Of a stretch of 64,000 nt of DNA, positions 31,663 to 41,161 are shown piece after piece. Position 1 is the stretch's first letter, and the number at the start of each line of letters is the position of its first letter. Source of the DNA: Aquimarina sp040786285. Its GTDB lineage: Bacteria; Bacteroidota; Bacteroidia; Flavobacteriales; Flavobacteriaceae. The position numbers and the translations under genes were made by a program. The notes beneath the pieces are model-generated. The model had not been told where the DNA came from and made no database searches. It saw only the letters and a list, made by a program, of their open reading frames with translations. Location of the stretch: positions 1 through 64,000 of the forward strand of contig NZ_JBFMKQ010000002.1 of the NCBI RefSeq assembly GCF_040786285.1, read 5' to 3'.

Positions 31663-32610
31663 TTAGTCTTTTTCCAGAACTCGTATTACTGTGGGAGATA
31701 ACTCATTACTATTTCCAGAATTAGAAACACAGTTAATATATATTTTTTCTCCATCAGGACTAAATGCTAAATCGTTTGGAGTTCGTAATCCCGAAGTCAA
31801 TGCATCTCCATCTGTATTGATTGAACTACCATCACCGGCAATCACCTCTATCGATGAGCCATCTAGACTTACTTTAAAGATTTGACCTAAAGAAGCAGCA
31901 GTAAGATATAGTTCTCCTTCAAAAGAAGTAATATGAGCATTTCCTGTTGAATTTGGGATTGCTGCCAGTATCGAAACCTCCCCGGTAGAAACAACTTCCA
32001 GTACATTCCCATCATTAAAATTCACTACATATATATTCCCGGTATCTTTTACCCAGGTGATACCATTTGCGCAGGCAAAATCTCCACTACTAGCAAATAA
32101 GCTAGAATCGCCATTTGGAGCGAGTTTTGTAATCGTACCGTTTTGACAGCTCAAAATATAAATATTACCTGTGTCATCTATTGTTATTCCGGTAGGCAAG
32201 GCTACTGTTTCTGTAAAAAGTTCAGTATTCCCGTTAGGATCTATTTTAAATACTTTGTTTACCCCAAAATTTGATTGGTACAAATTACCCATAGCATCAA
32301 AATGATTGCCTGTTAAACCAGCTGGGAAAAAACTGGCAAAAAGTTCTGATTCTCCATTTTCTGGATTTATTTTGAATATATCTGCGCCATTAATGTTGGC
32401 TAAACCAACTCCAAAATCAGCTGCATATATATTTCCATAGATATCTACGTCGAGTCCTCCTGTTCCGATGGGTAAAGTGGTTAGAGTAGATAGCGTGTAT
32501 TCATCAGATGGAGTTGGAACACCATCATCATCAGAAGTATTGTCACCAACACCACACGAATAGAATGTGATTGATGCAATCATTAAGAATGTAGAAATTG
32601 TTTTCATCAT
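31663..32610 (-). CDS. NHL/SMP-30-like beta-propeller lipoprotein
   Basis: 315 residues. Lipoprotein signal (ASITFYSC, lipid Cys about 19) and a six-bladed NHL/SMP-30-like propeller from about 40, with repeats of the type GNIYAADFG, GNLYQSNFG, GNIYILSCQ, GNIYVVNFN and a final FSPDGEKIYINCVSNSG. Probably exposed at the cell surface, binding or acting on a small molecule. No catalytic metal ligands can be assigned. Convergent with the egt cluster. Confidence 0.8.
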   Translation of the reverse strand: MMKTISTFLMIASITFYSCGVGDNTSDDDGVPTPSDEYTLSTLTTLPIGTGGLDVDIYGNIYAADFGVGLANINGADIFKINPENGESELFASFFPAGLTGNHFDAMGNLYQSNFGVNKVFKIDPNGNTELFTETVALPTGITIDDTGNIYILSCQNGTITKLAPNGDSSLFASSGDFACANGITWVKDTGNIYVVNFNDGNVLEVVSTGEVSILAAIPNSTGNAHITSFEGELYLTAASLGQIFKVSLDGSSIEVIAGDGSSINTDGDALTSGLRTPNDLAFSPDGEKIYINCVSNSGNSNELSPTVIRVLEKD

Positions 32611-32791
32611 GTCTGTGTTTTTAATTTTTTTGAAAAAATGATTTGTATTGTTCTAGACAAATGAATGTAAATTTTGAAGAAAAGGTGTTACGCGATAGAA
32701 GCGTTTAGTGGTTGCCGATAAAGATTTACATACTATATTCTGGAAGCTCTATCATTACCATATTGATACTTATGAAAATACCAAAGTATTA

Positions 32792-33880
32792 TTACTGCAC
32801 TCTATATTCTGAAGGAGTTATTTTGGTAAATTTCTTGAAGGCTTTGTAAAACGAAACCCTATTATTAAAACCACTAGAGTATAGGATCTCGGTCATATTT
32901 AAATGATCATCTTCTACCATCATTTTTTTAGCTTCCTCGACTCTGTATTGGTTAATAAAATCAAAAAAACTGAGATCAAAGTGCTCGTTAATAACTTGAG
33001 ACATATGATGTCTGGAGAGATTAAGTTGTTTAGCCAAATGGGCTATCCTTAGTTCACTATTTAAATAGGGTTTGTCTTTTTCCATCACATCGAGAAGTCT
33101 CGACTTTAATTCTAAAGAATGATCTCTGGTAAGTCCAGTTTTACGATATTTTTTAAACGGAAGAACTTTATCCATTGATAAACCATCAAAAACCTTGGGC
33201 TGCAAAAAAGCAAAATAGAAAAGCAATCCAGTAAAAAAAATCATAGAAAAACCAATAAAATAGTCCGATCCTGTATCTAGTACATTGAAATAAACCAAAA
33301 TAAAATATGAAGAAAAAGATTGAACATAACCAAAAAAAGAATAACTCAGCCATCTTAACCACCTCGAATTGTTATAGCTTTTAATATTATGTTTAAAGGA
33401 AAAAAACAGTTGCCCGCAATAAAATAACATTAAAGCAATAATAATTTTGATAAAATGTGGTGTATAGAAATAAACGTAATATCCTAACTTGTTGTTATTG
33501 AGTACATCTATTTTCTCTTGAGCAGAAAGGAAAAAGTAGGGGGAATAATTTATGATAACATATAAGAGAGGTACAAAATGAAGGGCATCAATACTTCTAT
33601 ATTTATTTTTATGAATAAGTCTCCTAATATATAAATATAAAATGGGTCCATATAAAACCCATGGTATCCTATTGGTAAGACTTAAGTGTATAAATTGAGC
33701 AGAATTTAAGAGTTTTGACCAATACAATATATTATATATAATGTTATAACTAAATAACAGGATATAAATGCCTAACAGTGTATTGGCAACCCTGTCTCCT
33801 TTCTTTTTTAAGAAAAACAAAACAGCAAAAACAAAAGCTTGTAAAGCAAAAAATAAAAAAATGGTTTCCAAGAAGTTCAT
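32792..33880 (-). CDS. AraC-family regulator with membrane sensor domain
   Basis: 362 residues. N-terminal half (1-230) has seven hydrophobic helices (IFLFFALQAFVFAVLFFL onward); C-terminal AraC HTH at about 255-362 with LNLSRHHMSQVINEHFDLSF and FNNRVSFYKAFKKFTKITPS. Membrane-bound AraC proteins of this layout are frequent in Flavobacteriia and are thought to sense an external signal. Targets unknown; the propeller lipoprotein gene downstream, 180 bases away on the same strand, is a candidate. Confidence 0.87.
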   Translation of the reverse strand: MNFLETIFLFFALQAFVFAVLFFLKKKGDRVANTLLGIYILLFSYNIIYNILYWSKLLNSAQFIHLSLTNRIPWVLYGPILYLYIRRLIHKNKYRSIDALHFVPLLYVIINYSPYFFLSAQEKIDVLNNNKLGYYVYFYTPHFIKIIIALMLFYCGQLFFSFKHNIKSYNNSRWLRWLSYSFFGYVQSFSSYFILVYFNVLDTGSDYFIGFSMIFFTGLLFYFAFLQPKVFDGLSMDKVLPFKKYRKTGLTRDHSLELKSRLLDVMEKDKPYLNSELRIAHLAKQLNLSRHHMSQVINEHFDLSFFDFINQYRVEEAKKMMVEDDHLNMTEILYSSGFNNRVSFYKAFKKFTKITPSEYRVQ

Positions 33881-33972
33881 TACTTAAAACTAAGATTATT
33901 AATTTAAATTCATAAAAAAAATCTAGCTTAAGTCAGTTTTAAATAAACTTGATATCGAAAAGGAGAGGAAAT

Positions 33973-34068
33973 AAAGATGTTGCTTGGTATTGTCCTTATT
34001 CCGGTGATTTTGCACAGCAAATCAAAGAGTATAGGTCTTTTCGGAAAAGTATTGTGGTTGTAGATTAG
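33973..34068 (+). pseudogene. remnant of a second DUF427 gene (C-terminal third)
   Basis: Thirty-one codons read KDVAWYCPYSGDFAQ, QIKEYRSFRKSIVVVD and stop, aligning with the DUF427 C-terminus (DAAWYYPETSDLAKQ, QIKGYVAFWKGVEVVD). Upstream bases still resemble the intact gene for about 15 nt, then homology ends without a start codon. Downstream, CAACCACAATACC matches CAACCACAACACC behind the intact gene. A truncated duplicate, 2.4 kb from its source. Confidence 0.8.
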
Positions 34069-34088
34069 TACTTCTTCAACCACAATAC
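34049..34088 (-). terminator. perfect hairpin retained in the DUF427 remnant
   Basis: GTATTGTGGTTG (34049-34060) pairs with CAACCACAATAC (34077-34088), twelve perfect pairs. Compared with the hairpin at 31580-31617 it has a compensated G-C to A-T change and a repaired mismatch. It lies just past the stop of the minus-strand gene at 34097 and could now end that transcript. Confidence 0.55.
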
Positions 34089-34096
34089 CCTTTAGA

Positions 34097-34393
34097 TTAT
34101 AAAACTAATACACTATTATCAGCCGCCGCAAAATCATTCCATTGATACCCGTCGGCTTCGACTTCATTGGTCCATTGACCATCTACAACATATTTAAATT
34201 CAAATTTATTGTCTTTAGGAAGGTCAATGGTTCCTTTAAAGTTTCCGTTTTTCAATTTCTTTAGCACTGTTGCTTCTGTATTCCATTCATTAAATTCTCC
34301 AGCTACACTTACGCTATTTGCTTCCTTTGCAGGAACAATAAAAGTAACTTTACAGATGGGTTTTGTTTTTAAGTACTGCTTGGTAATCGCCAT
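34097..34393 (-). CDS. isoamylase early-set / glycogen-binding (CBM48-like) protein
   Basis: 98 residues made of one AMPK-type glycogen-binding, isoamylase N-terminal domain: VTFIVPAKEANSVSVAGEFN, WNTEATVLKKLKNGNFKGTI, FEFKYVVDGQWTNEVEADGY. No enzyme domain is attached. Stand-alone modules of this kind occur in many Flavobacteriia, presumably binding alpha-glucans or regulating enzymes of glycogen metabolism; no partner is near. Confidence 0.85.
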   Translation of the reverse strand: MAITKQYLKTKPICKVTFIVPAKEANSVSVAGEFNEWNTEATVLKKLKNGNFKGTIDLPKDNKFEFKYVVDGQWTNEVEADGYQWNDFAAADNSVLVL

Positions 34394-34882
34394 AATTTTC
34401 GTTAAATATTAATTATTGGTTAATAAAATTAGAATGAAATTACTATAAAACTTCTAAATTAAAAAGCAGTAATGGTCAGATTTACAGTTATTTATTAACG
34501 ATAACGATATAGTACATTCAATAAGTTATCTGTATCACCAGTAGAATTGTCTAAATGTAGATTTATTCTGATTCCCTAATCACGAAATAAAGCGATAACG
34601 TTATTTTTAGGATAAATAGTTATATAATTTTGATCGTCTTTTAGATTAAAAATGGATCAATCTTGTTGGTTTCTAAATATACCTCAGCCAATTAAGAAAT
34701 CTAAATTGTGATTTTACTAAAGCCTAAAATCGAATTGTATAGAGACCCCCTGAACTTGCCGTATTGAGATTAATGGTGTTGGTTATAAGGAAAAATTCTT
34801 TTCATAAATTCTTCATAAGTTAGTTATCGGTTTTTTGTTAAAACCTTTATATTTACTGGGACATTACTAAGGTATTATTAAA
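34394..34882. other. 489-base non-coding stretch
   Basis: No gene or RNA recognised. The palindrome ATAACGTTAT at 34595-34604, with GATAACG repeated near 34500, could be a regulator site. A 5' region for the DHFR fusion gene downstream is the only evident role. Confidence 0.4.
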
Positions 34883-35824
34883 ATGTTTTCCAAAAGAAAA
34901 GAAACACTACAAATTGATCCACAACAGCGTGAACTTTATGAACACGCACGAAAGAGAATTATTCAAAAGAAAAGACTATTTCAGCATTTTATAGTATTTG
35001 TGGTTGGATCTATATTTATGGTTGTCCTTAATCTTGCCTTTGGGCTTGGTAAAGAAGTTACTTTTTTTGGAGCATATTGGTCTATAGTTGGGATCGTATG
35101 CTGGGCATTTCTTTTTACACTGCATTTTTGTAATGTATGGTTGTTCAGTACATTTATGGGTCAGGAATGGACAGATCGGCAAATGGAAAAATTGATAGCC
35201 AGGCAAAAAGAAGAAATTACTTTAATCCAAAAAGACGTGGATTTAATGTATCCAAAAGAAGACCTTGTTAAAAAGAAAGAAGAATTTATTAAAGGAAAAC
35301 AGCCAGTTGAAATAGTGGAGAAAAAAGAGCCAAAACAAATGATCACCATGATCGCAGCAGCAGGCGAACAAAATGAACTGGGGAAAGACAATGACCTTGT
35401 ATGGCATTTACCAGATGATTTTAAACGTTTTAAGCAACTTACCACTGGTCATCATATTATTATGGGGCGCAAGACTTTTGAGTCCTTTCCTAAATTACTA
35501 CCTAATCGTGTACATGTTGTAATTTCTAGAAATAAAGAATATAAAGCCGAAGGAGTTTTGGTAGTGCAAACGATGAAAGATGCATTAGAAATAGCAAAAA
35601 GTGATCCGCAACCCTACATCATTGGAGGAGGGGAGATATATACCATTGGACTTGATTATGCAGATGCTATAGAATTAACCCGGGTACATGAAGGAACTTT
35701 TGATGCCGATACTTTTTTTCCAGAAATCGATACAGAGGTATGGAAACTGGTAAAAGAAGAATTTCATGACAAAGACGATAAGCATAACTATCCTTTTACC
35801 TATTTGACGTATAAAAGAAAATAA
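34883..35824 (+). CDS. 2TM domain fused to dihydrofolate reductase
   Basis: 313 residues. Residues 13-100 form a 2TM domain (YEHARKRIIQKKRLFQHFIV; two helices near 34-58 and 66-90), then a charged helical linker, then a complete DHFR at about 153-313: ITMIAAAGEQNELGKDNDLV, WHLPDDFKRFKQLT with the substrate Asp, IIMGRKTFES, YIIGGGEIY and ELTRVHEGTFDADTFF. Normally DHFR is about 165 residues and soluble; here it would be held on the inner membrane. Both parts are in one uninterrupted frame. It regenerates tetrahydrofolate used by ThyA. Confidence 0.92.
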   Translation: MFSKRKETLQIDPQQRELYEHARKRIIQKKRLFQHFIVFVVGSIFMVVLNLAFGLGKEVTFFGAYWSIVGIVCWAFLFTLHFCNVWLFSTFMGQEWTDRQMEKLIARQKEEITLIQKDVDLMYPKEDLVKKKEEFIKGKQPVEIVEKKEPKQMITMIAAAGEQNELGKDNDLVWHLPDDFKRFKQLTTGHHIIMGRKTFESFPKLLPNRVHVVISRNKEYKAEGVLVVQTMKDALEIAKSDPQPYIIGGGEIYTIGLDYADAIELTRVHEGTFDADTFFPEIDTEVWKLVKEEFHDKDDKHNYPFTYLTYKRK

Positions 35825-36675
35825 TGTTCTCTTCAGAACTAATAGAACATCTAGAAAAAATACTTTCAGAAAAAATAATATCCACCAAACCTATATCAGG
35901 TGGAGATATTAATCAAGTATATCAAGTAATAACCTCTGGGCAGAAGGTAATTGTAAAAATAAACAGTGCTTCAAGATTTCCCGGGATGTTTAAGGCCGAA
36001 GCTAAAGGACTACAATGCCTATTGCATTCGAACACCTTTGTGATACCCAAAGTTATAGGTTTTGGAGAATTAGGTGATATTGCTTTTTTGATTTTAGAAT
36101 ACATTAATTCAAAAAGACAAATCAATAATTTTTGGGAAATATTTGGAAGAAAACTAGTAGTCTTGCATAAGAAAAGTCAACCTGATTTTGGTTTTGAAGA
36201 AGACAATTATATCGGAAGCCTGCCACAGTATAACACGATGTGTGATTCGGCTTCAGAATTCTACGTTTACCAAAGATTAGAACCTCAATTTAGATTGGCT
36301 AAACAAAACGGTTTTTCATTTTCGAATCTAGACCTTTTTTATGCAACGATCGAAGCCGAAATTCCTATAGAAAAACCAAGCTTAGTTCATGGAGATTTAT
36401 GGAGTGGTAATTTTATCATCGATAAAGACGGAATGCCTTGTTTGATTGATCCTGCTGTTGCCTATGCTCCAAGAGAAATGGATATAGCAATGATGTACCT
36501 TTTTGGAGGATTTGATTATAGATTGTTTGATTCGTATCATGAGATATTCCCTTTAGCGGCAAACTGGAAAGATCGATTGCCCATCTGGCAATTATACTAT
36601 CTTTTGGTACATCTTAATTTATTTGGTAGTTCTTATTATCAAAGAGTAAAAAATACGATAAAAATGCGAAGTTAA
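35824..36675 (+). CDS. fructosamine kinase family protein
   Basis: 283 residues. Phosphotransferase fold of the fructosamine-3-kinase family: N-terminal SGGDINQVYQV, the ATP-lobe KINSASRFPGMFKAEAKGL, LVHGDLWSGNFIIDKDG as catalytic loop, and LIDPAVAYAPREMDIAMMYL as DFG-like Mg site. Phosphorylates ketoamine adducts of proteins or amines so that they fall off (protein deglycation). ATG overlaps the DHFR stop by one base (TAATG), so translation is coupled. Confidence 0.9.
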   Translation: MFSSELIEHLEKILSEKIISTKPISGGDINQVYQVITSGQKVIVKINSASRFPGMFKAEAKGLQCLLHSNTFVIPKVIGFGELGDIAFLILEYINSKRQINNFWEIFGRKLVVLHKKSQPDFGFEEDNYIGSLPQYNTMCDSASEFYVYQRLEPQFRLAKQNGFSFSNLDLFYATIEAEIPIEKPSLVHGDLWSGNFIIDKDGMPCLIDPAVAYAPREMDIAMMYLFGGFDYRLFDSYHEIFPLAANWKDRLPIWQLYYLLVHLNLFGSSYYQRVKNTIKMRS

Positions 36676-36699
36676 AACAGTAGGTGTTTTTACGTGGTT

Positions 36700-36722
36700 A
36701 CCGGTGTAAAACACTGGTTTTT
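36700..36722 (+). terminator. intrinsic terminator
   Basis: ACCGGTGT-AAA-ACACTGGT with one G-U pair, followed by five T, 25 bases after the fructosamine-kinase stop. Confidence 0.75.
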
Positions 36723-37086
36723 ATGCTATTGAAGTTGTTTTTTCTTGGTTATGTTATTTCTAACAATTACTTTTATAACAGTTTAATTAAACAAAAATAT
36801 TTGAACTCCCTAGAGTATTGTACTCCCCAATTAAATTATATCTAGGGTCTTGGTGCTTTCTCTTTCTACTGCAGAGAAAAATCCCATGGTACTAGTAGGT
36901 CCCATATCTCGGAATAATAGAATACAATATTTTTTAGTTGAATAGAATTCAACAAAGTGAAAGGTATGCTTATAACTTAAGTATAGATTATCTTTTCGAA
37001 GGATCGAAAGGGTAAAGCCTCTATCTCAACTCCTAATTGAGTGGTTTTAAATTATATAAAAAACTAACCATCAAATCATAATTTCA
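36723..37086. other. non-coding stretch before the surface-protein operon
   Basis: No gene. It must contain the promoter of the 37087-46995 operon, but no element matches the -33/-7 consensus well enough to name. Confidence 0.4.
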
Positions 37087-37626
37087 ATGAATCCGAAAAT
37101 TTCTATGTTACTGTTTTATTTGGTTGCAGCGCTGTGTTACGGTCAAAATTTTAATACTAACAGTAACAAAAATGTAAAAGGGGAGTATTCGATACTAAGA
37201 TCGACTGTTGGAGTTGGTGGATCATCTAAAACTATGATTACTAACACTGGTAATTATAGTGTTAGCCAAAGCATAGGTCAGAGTAGTGTAATAGGCACAT
37301 ATAGTAAAAATGGTTATACGATACGACAAGGTTTTCAGCAACCTTTTCTTAGTGCAAAAATCATTTCTCCAATAACCACAAGTAATTTAAAGGCTGTTCT
37401 CTATCCAAATCCATTTCAACAATCCGTCAATATTTCATTTAATACTCCAATCACAAATCAAGTGAACATTGTTTTGATTGATATCATGGGAAGAACTATT
37501 CGTTCGCAAGAATTTCCTGCTTCACAATTAATAGCACTCCCATTAGAAGAAATTTCTGATGGAACCTATTTTTTGAAGGTCTCATCGGGGAATAAAAAAT
37601 TCACAGCCAAACTTATAAAAGAATAA
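37087..37626 (+). CDS. secreted protein with T9SS C-terminal sorting domain
   Basis: 179 residues. Signal peptide (MLLFYLVAALCYG), a short central part rich in Ser/Gly/Asn (SVSQSIGQSSVIGTYSKNGY), and a type A T9SS sorting domain at about 105-179 (LYPNPFQQSVNISFNTPI; IMGRTIRSQEF; GTYFLKVSSGNKKFTAKLIK). Carried across the outer membrane and attached to the surface or released. The central part matches no named family but occurs in front of similar operons. First gene of the operon, two bases before the OmpA gene. Confidence 0.85.
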   Translation: MNPKISMLLFYLVAALCYGQNFNTNSNKNVKGEYSILRSTVGVGGSSKTMITNTGNYSVSQSIGQSSVIGTYSKNGYTIRQGFQQPFLSAKIISPITTSNLKAVLYPNPFQQSVNISFNTPITNQVNIVLIDIMGRTIRSQEFPASQLIALPLEEISDGTYFLKVSSGNKKFTAKLIKE

Positions 37627-37628
37627 TT

Positions 37629-38861
37629 ATGAGGAAACTTATACTCATCGCAGCATATTTAATTTGCTTATCTTCTATAAAAAGTCAGCAACTTTACTTA
37701 GAAGCAGGTAAAACTATATCTTCTTTTGATTTTAAAAATTCATTAGGAGGAGAACTCGAAAATCTTCGCGCAACAGACCATACGTTTATAAACCTGGGGT
37801 ACCGTAAAAGCATTTTTACAGAAAGATTATTTCTAAATGTAATAGGTAATTATAGCACCTATGGCTCAATAGGGAGTGATAGGGCACTCGATAATTTTTT
37901 TGAGTGGGATATTACTTATTTAGGGATTAGTACCGGTTTCGATTACGAATTTTATAAACCTGGTGACTTCACTTTTTATGTTAAGGCAACGGCGGCGGCC
38001 GAATTTCTAATTCAAGGCACGCAAACATTAAATAACCAGGTGTTTAATTTATCAGGAGAGGACGATTTTGATACTCCGATCTATTTTTTTAGAGGTGGAA
38101 TCGGAGTACAATATAAAATTTCTGAAAAGCTGACCACCTTTACGCAATACATGTACGGTATTGCAGGCACTTTTAAAGACATCCAAGGTGACCTAAAAAT
38201 TAATGCACACAACTTTGGGTTAGGGCTTCTCATTAATCTTTCAAAAATTGAAGAAGGTGAGAGCCAAAAACTGATCAATCTCAAAGAAGAGGTAGAAACC
38301 AATTCACAAAAAATAAAAGAACTCGAAGATAAATCGCAACAAATTACAGCTTTACGTAATGAGGTAATATCTAAAGAAGAAGAAATTAAATCGCTTCGAG
38401 CTTCTATTTCAAATGCATTGTTGCCCTACACAGGAAATGAGCTCACTACAAAAAAGGATGATGGGAGTATTAAAATCATTCTTGAAAGCGATTTACTTTT
38501 TGATTCCGGAAAATGGGAAGTAAAACCCGATGGCGAAAATGCAGTTAATGCCTTAGGAGATGTATTGGCTAGAAATCCTGATGTATCTATTTTAATTGAA
38601 GGACATACCGATAATCAACCACTCATTCCTAATAGGGAGGTGTCTAATAATTGGGATCTGTCCTTAAAAAGAGCTTCTGCTATTGTTGAAGTTCTTAGAA
38701 ACAATCAAAATCTAGATCAAAAAAATCTTACTGCGGCAGGTAGGGGCGAGTATGACCCTGTAGCGGATAATTCGACCGAAGACGGCAGAGCCAAAAACCG
38801 TAGGATCGAGATTATTTTATCACCAAAATTAGACGAACTCATAGAATTAATAAAAAACTAA
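37629..38861 (+). CDS. OmpA-family outer-membrane protein
   Basis: 410 residues. Signal peptide, an eight-strand-type beta-barrel at about 20-205, a coiled-coil linker at about 210-260 (EEVETNSQKIKELEDKSQQI), and an OmpA peptidoglycan-binding domain at about 280-405 with ILIEGHTDNQPLIPN and LSLKRASAIVEVLRN; GRAKNRRIEIIL closes the domain. Tethers the outer membrane to peptidoglycan and may anchor the secreted partners of the operon. Confidence 0.9.
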   Translation: MRKLILIAAYLICLSSIKSQQLYLEAGKTISSFDFKNSLGGELENLRATDHTFINLGYRKSIFTERLFLNVIGNYSTYGSIGSDRALDNFFEWDITYLGISTGFDYEFYKPGDFTFYVKATAAAEFLIQGTQTLNNQVFNLSGEDDFDTPIYFFRGGIGVQYKISEKLTTFTQYMYGIAGTFKDIQGDLKINAHNFGLGLLINLSKIEEGESQKLINLKEEVETNSQKIKELEDKSQQITALRNEVISKEEEIKSLRASISNALLPYTGNELTTKKDDGSIKIILESDLLFDSGKWEVKPDGENAVNALGDVLARNPDVSILIEGHTDNQPLIPNREVSNNWDLSLKRASAIVEVLRNNQNLDQKNLTAAGRGEYDPVADNSTEDGRAKNRRIEIILSPKLDELIELIKN

Positions 38862-38874
38862 AAACAACATAACC

Positions 38875-41130
38875 ATGAAAAATTTAATACTAACACTGTT
38901 TTTTTTAGCAAGTATACATCTATCAGCACAAACAGATGGGATAAGCTATCAAGCTGTCATTATTGGTCCTGATAATCAAGAGTTGCCTGGAGTAGATGCC
39001 GAAGGTAATATTTTACCTAATGCCACAGTTTCTATTCGATTTACAATTATAGATTCCAATAATGGTATGGAGTACCAAGAGGTACAAACCACTAATACAG
39101 ATCAATATGGTAGAATCAATCTAACTATTGGTAGTATTAACCCCGATGAGTTTACCAAAATCAATTGGGATGGAACCAGCAAAGATCTAAAAGTTGAAAT
39201 CGACTTTAGTGGTGGTTCTAGCTTTGTCGATATGAGTCGCGAGAAACTCACCTTTTTACCTTATGGATTTCATAGAGATATCAAAGCTACAGGTAAGCTC
39301 GTAGTAGATGACGTTACCGATTTAAATAGTGAATTAACAGTTGGTGGGCCAACCCGTTTAAATAGTACTTTGGATGTAAATAACAATAATGCCACCAACC
39401 TAACAGGCGAACTAAATGTTGATGGGTCTACAGGTTTAAATAGTACCCTGGATGTTCAAGGTGTAACTGATTTAAATGATGAATTGAATGTAAATAACAA
39501 TGCGACTTCAAACTTTTCTGGAGATTTAAATGTAGCCGCAGAAGGAACAGCTAAATTTGATGGAGATGCTGTTTTTAATGGAGAAAGTAAGTTCAAAGAT
39601 TTAAGTGTAGATGGTCCTGCAAATTTAAATGGTAAAGTGAACATCAATACTAATGTTGATGCAGAAGGTGGCCAAAATAATATAGGTGCATATCCCTTAT
39701 TGATTCAAGGTAGTAGTCAAGGAGTCGCCATAAAAGTAAACGGTAGTAGATCTAAGGACAATAACTATATCTCATTTTGGGATGAAGATTCTGGTGAAAT
39801 GTGGGGAAGAATTCAGGGAGAGTCAAGTGAAGATCTATTGTCAAACCCTAATTATGTTAGACAGGTTGCAAGAAATGGGGTGAGCCTTGCCGTTTCTGCA
39901 GGAAATTTAACTCTTGCAGTAGCCAATGTCTTTCAGAAAGGTCTTAAAACAGTTGCCGCATCAACTTCTGCTACCGGTTGTGTAGGTTTTGGAGCCTGTG
40001 TTACTGTTCCTATTCCGTCACTTATTGTAGAAGGGGGTACGGATTTGGTGACTAAGATCGCCGGGGCTGTATTGCGTGGAGTTAATTTAGGACTCGTAAT
40101 TGAAGAAAATGCAAACTTCATAGTAACTTCAAATAATAATGTTGGTGTTACCTATTCTTCTGGTGCTGGAGATTATGCAGAATGGTTACCCAAACAAAAT
40201 CCATCAGATGTTTTTACTCCAGGAGAGTTAGTTGGGGTTAACAATGGTTTTGTAACGAAAAACCTATGGGGTGCAGAAAAAGTAATGATCGTTTCTACAA
40301 GACCTATAGTCTTAGGAAATATGCCACAAAAGGGGAATGAAAAAGACAATGTAAAAATTGCCTTTATGGGACAAGTGCCAGCTAGAGTCATTGGTAGTGT
40401 AAATCCTGGAGATTATATTTTGCCAAGCGAAATTGGGAGTGGGTTTGCAAAAGCAGTGAACTCAAAAGATATGACAACAAGAGATTATAAAAAAATAGCC
40501 GGTGTGGCCTGGTTGGTAATAAACAAAATATCTAATGATGTAAGTCTTGTAAATGTGGCCGTTGGTATAAATACTAATGATTTAAGTGAGATAGTATATA
40601 AACAAGAAGAAGAACTTAAAGCATTACGTTCAGAATATAGAGAATTAAAGAATGAAGTAGCTGCATCAAATAAAGCACTAATAAACTTAGTTCCCGGTTT
40701 TGCCAAGGCTATAGAGGTTAATGAACCCAATATGTCGGAATCAGAAAGTGATGAAGAATATCAAAACCAAAAACAATCTGATTACAATTTGGTTCGCTCT
40801 CATGAGGATGATATTCTTTATTTTGACCTTTCAAAAGAACATATAGAGACTTCAATACAGATAGCCAGGGAAAATTACAAACAGCAGTTAGATGATAATG
40901 AACAGATAGATAAAATGGTTTTTGGTAATACCAATAACTTTAAATCTATTCGGGATGTACAAAATACAGCTCTAATTCCAATTGAAGAACATCCGTTTTG
41001 GCAAAGGATGGACTCTGACCCTGAATATAGAGAAGAAATTACACAGTTTATGCAATCAACCATAGAGAAAGCTATGCATACTCATCAAAAGCATGAACAA
41101 AAGTTTACAGATATAAAGGTTAGAAATTGA
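38875..41130 (+). CDS. tail-fibre-like surface protein with repetitive beta stalk
   Basis: 751 residues. Signal peptide, then a domain common in Bacteroidota fibre-like proteins (GISYQAVIIGPDNQELPG; KLTFLPYGFHRDI). From about 140 to 270 come short repeats around LNSELTVGG, LNSTLDVNN, LTGELNVDG and LNGKVNINT, suggesting a beta-helical or trimeric stalk. A later region (GAGDYAEWLPKQNPSDVFTP) resembles G2-type fibre domains, then a coiled coil and an acidic helical tail. No T9SS domain. Possibly an adhesin; role unproven. Confidence 0.7.
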   Translation: MKNLILTLFFLASIHLSAQTDGISYQAVIIGPDNQELPGVDAEGNILPNATVSIRFTIIDSNNGMEYQEVQTTNTDQYGRINLTIGSINPDEFTKINWDGTSKDLKVEIDFSGGSSFVDMSREKLTFLPYGFHRDIKATGKLVVDDVTDLNSELTVGGPTRLNSTLDVNNNNATNLTGELNVDGSTGLNSTLDVQGVTDLNDELNVNNNATSNFSGDLNVAAEGTAKFDGDAVFNGESKFKDLSVDGPANLNGKVNINTNVDAEGGQNNIGAYPLLIQGSSQGVAIKVNGSRSKDNNYISFWDEDSGEMWGRIQGESSEDLLSNPNYVRQVARNGVSLAVSAGNLTLAVANVFQKGLKTVAASTSATGCVGFGACVTVPIPSLIVEGGTDLVTKIAGAVLRGVNLGLVIEENANFIVTSNNNVGVTYSSGAGDYAEWLPKQNPSDVFTPGELVGVNNGFVTKNLWGAEKVMIVSTRPIVLGNMPQKGNEKDNVKIAFMGQVPARVIGSVNPGDYILPSEIGSGFAKAVNSKDMTTRDYKKIAGVAWLVINKISNDVSLVNVAVGINTNDLSEIVYKQEEELKALRSEYRELKNEVAASNKALINLVPGFAKAIEVNEPNMSESESDEEYQNQKQSDYNLVRSHEDDILYFDLSKEHIETSIQIARENYKQQLDDNEQIDKMVFGNTNNFKSIRDVQNTALIPIEEHPFWQRMDSDPEYREEITQFMQSTIEKAMHTHQKHEQKFTDIKVRN

Positions 41131-41161
41131 ACGCATGTAATTTCAATATAAAACATATGTC

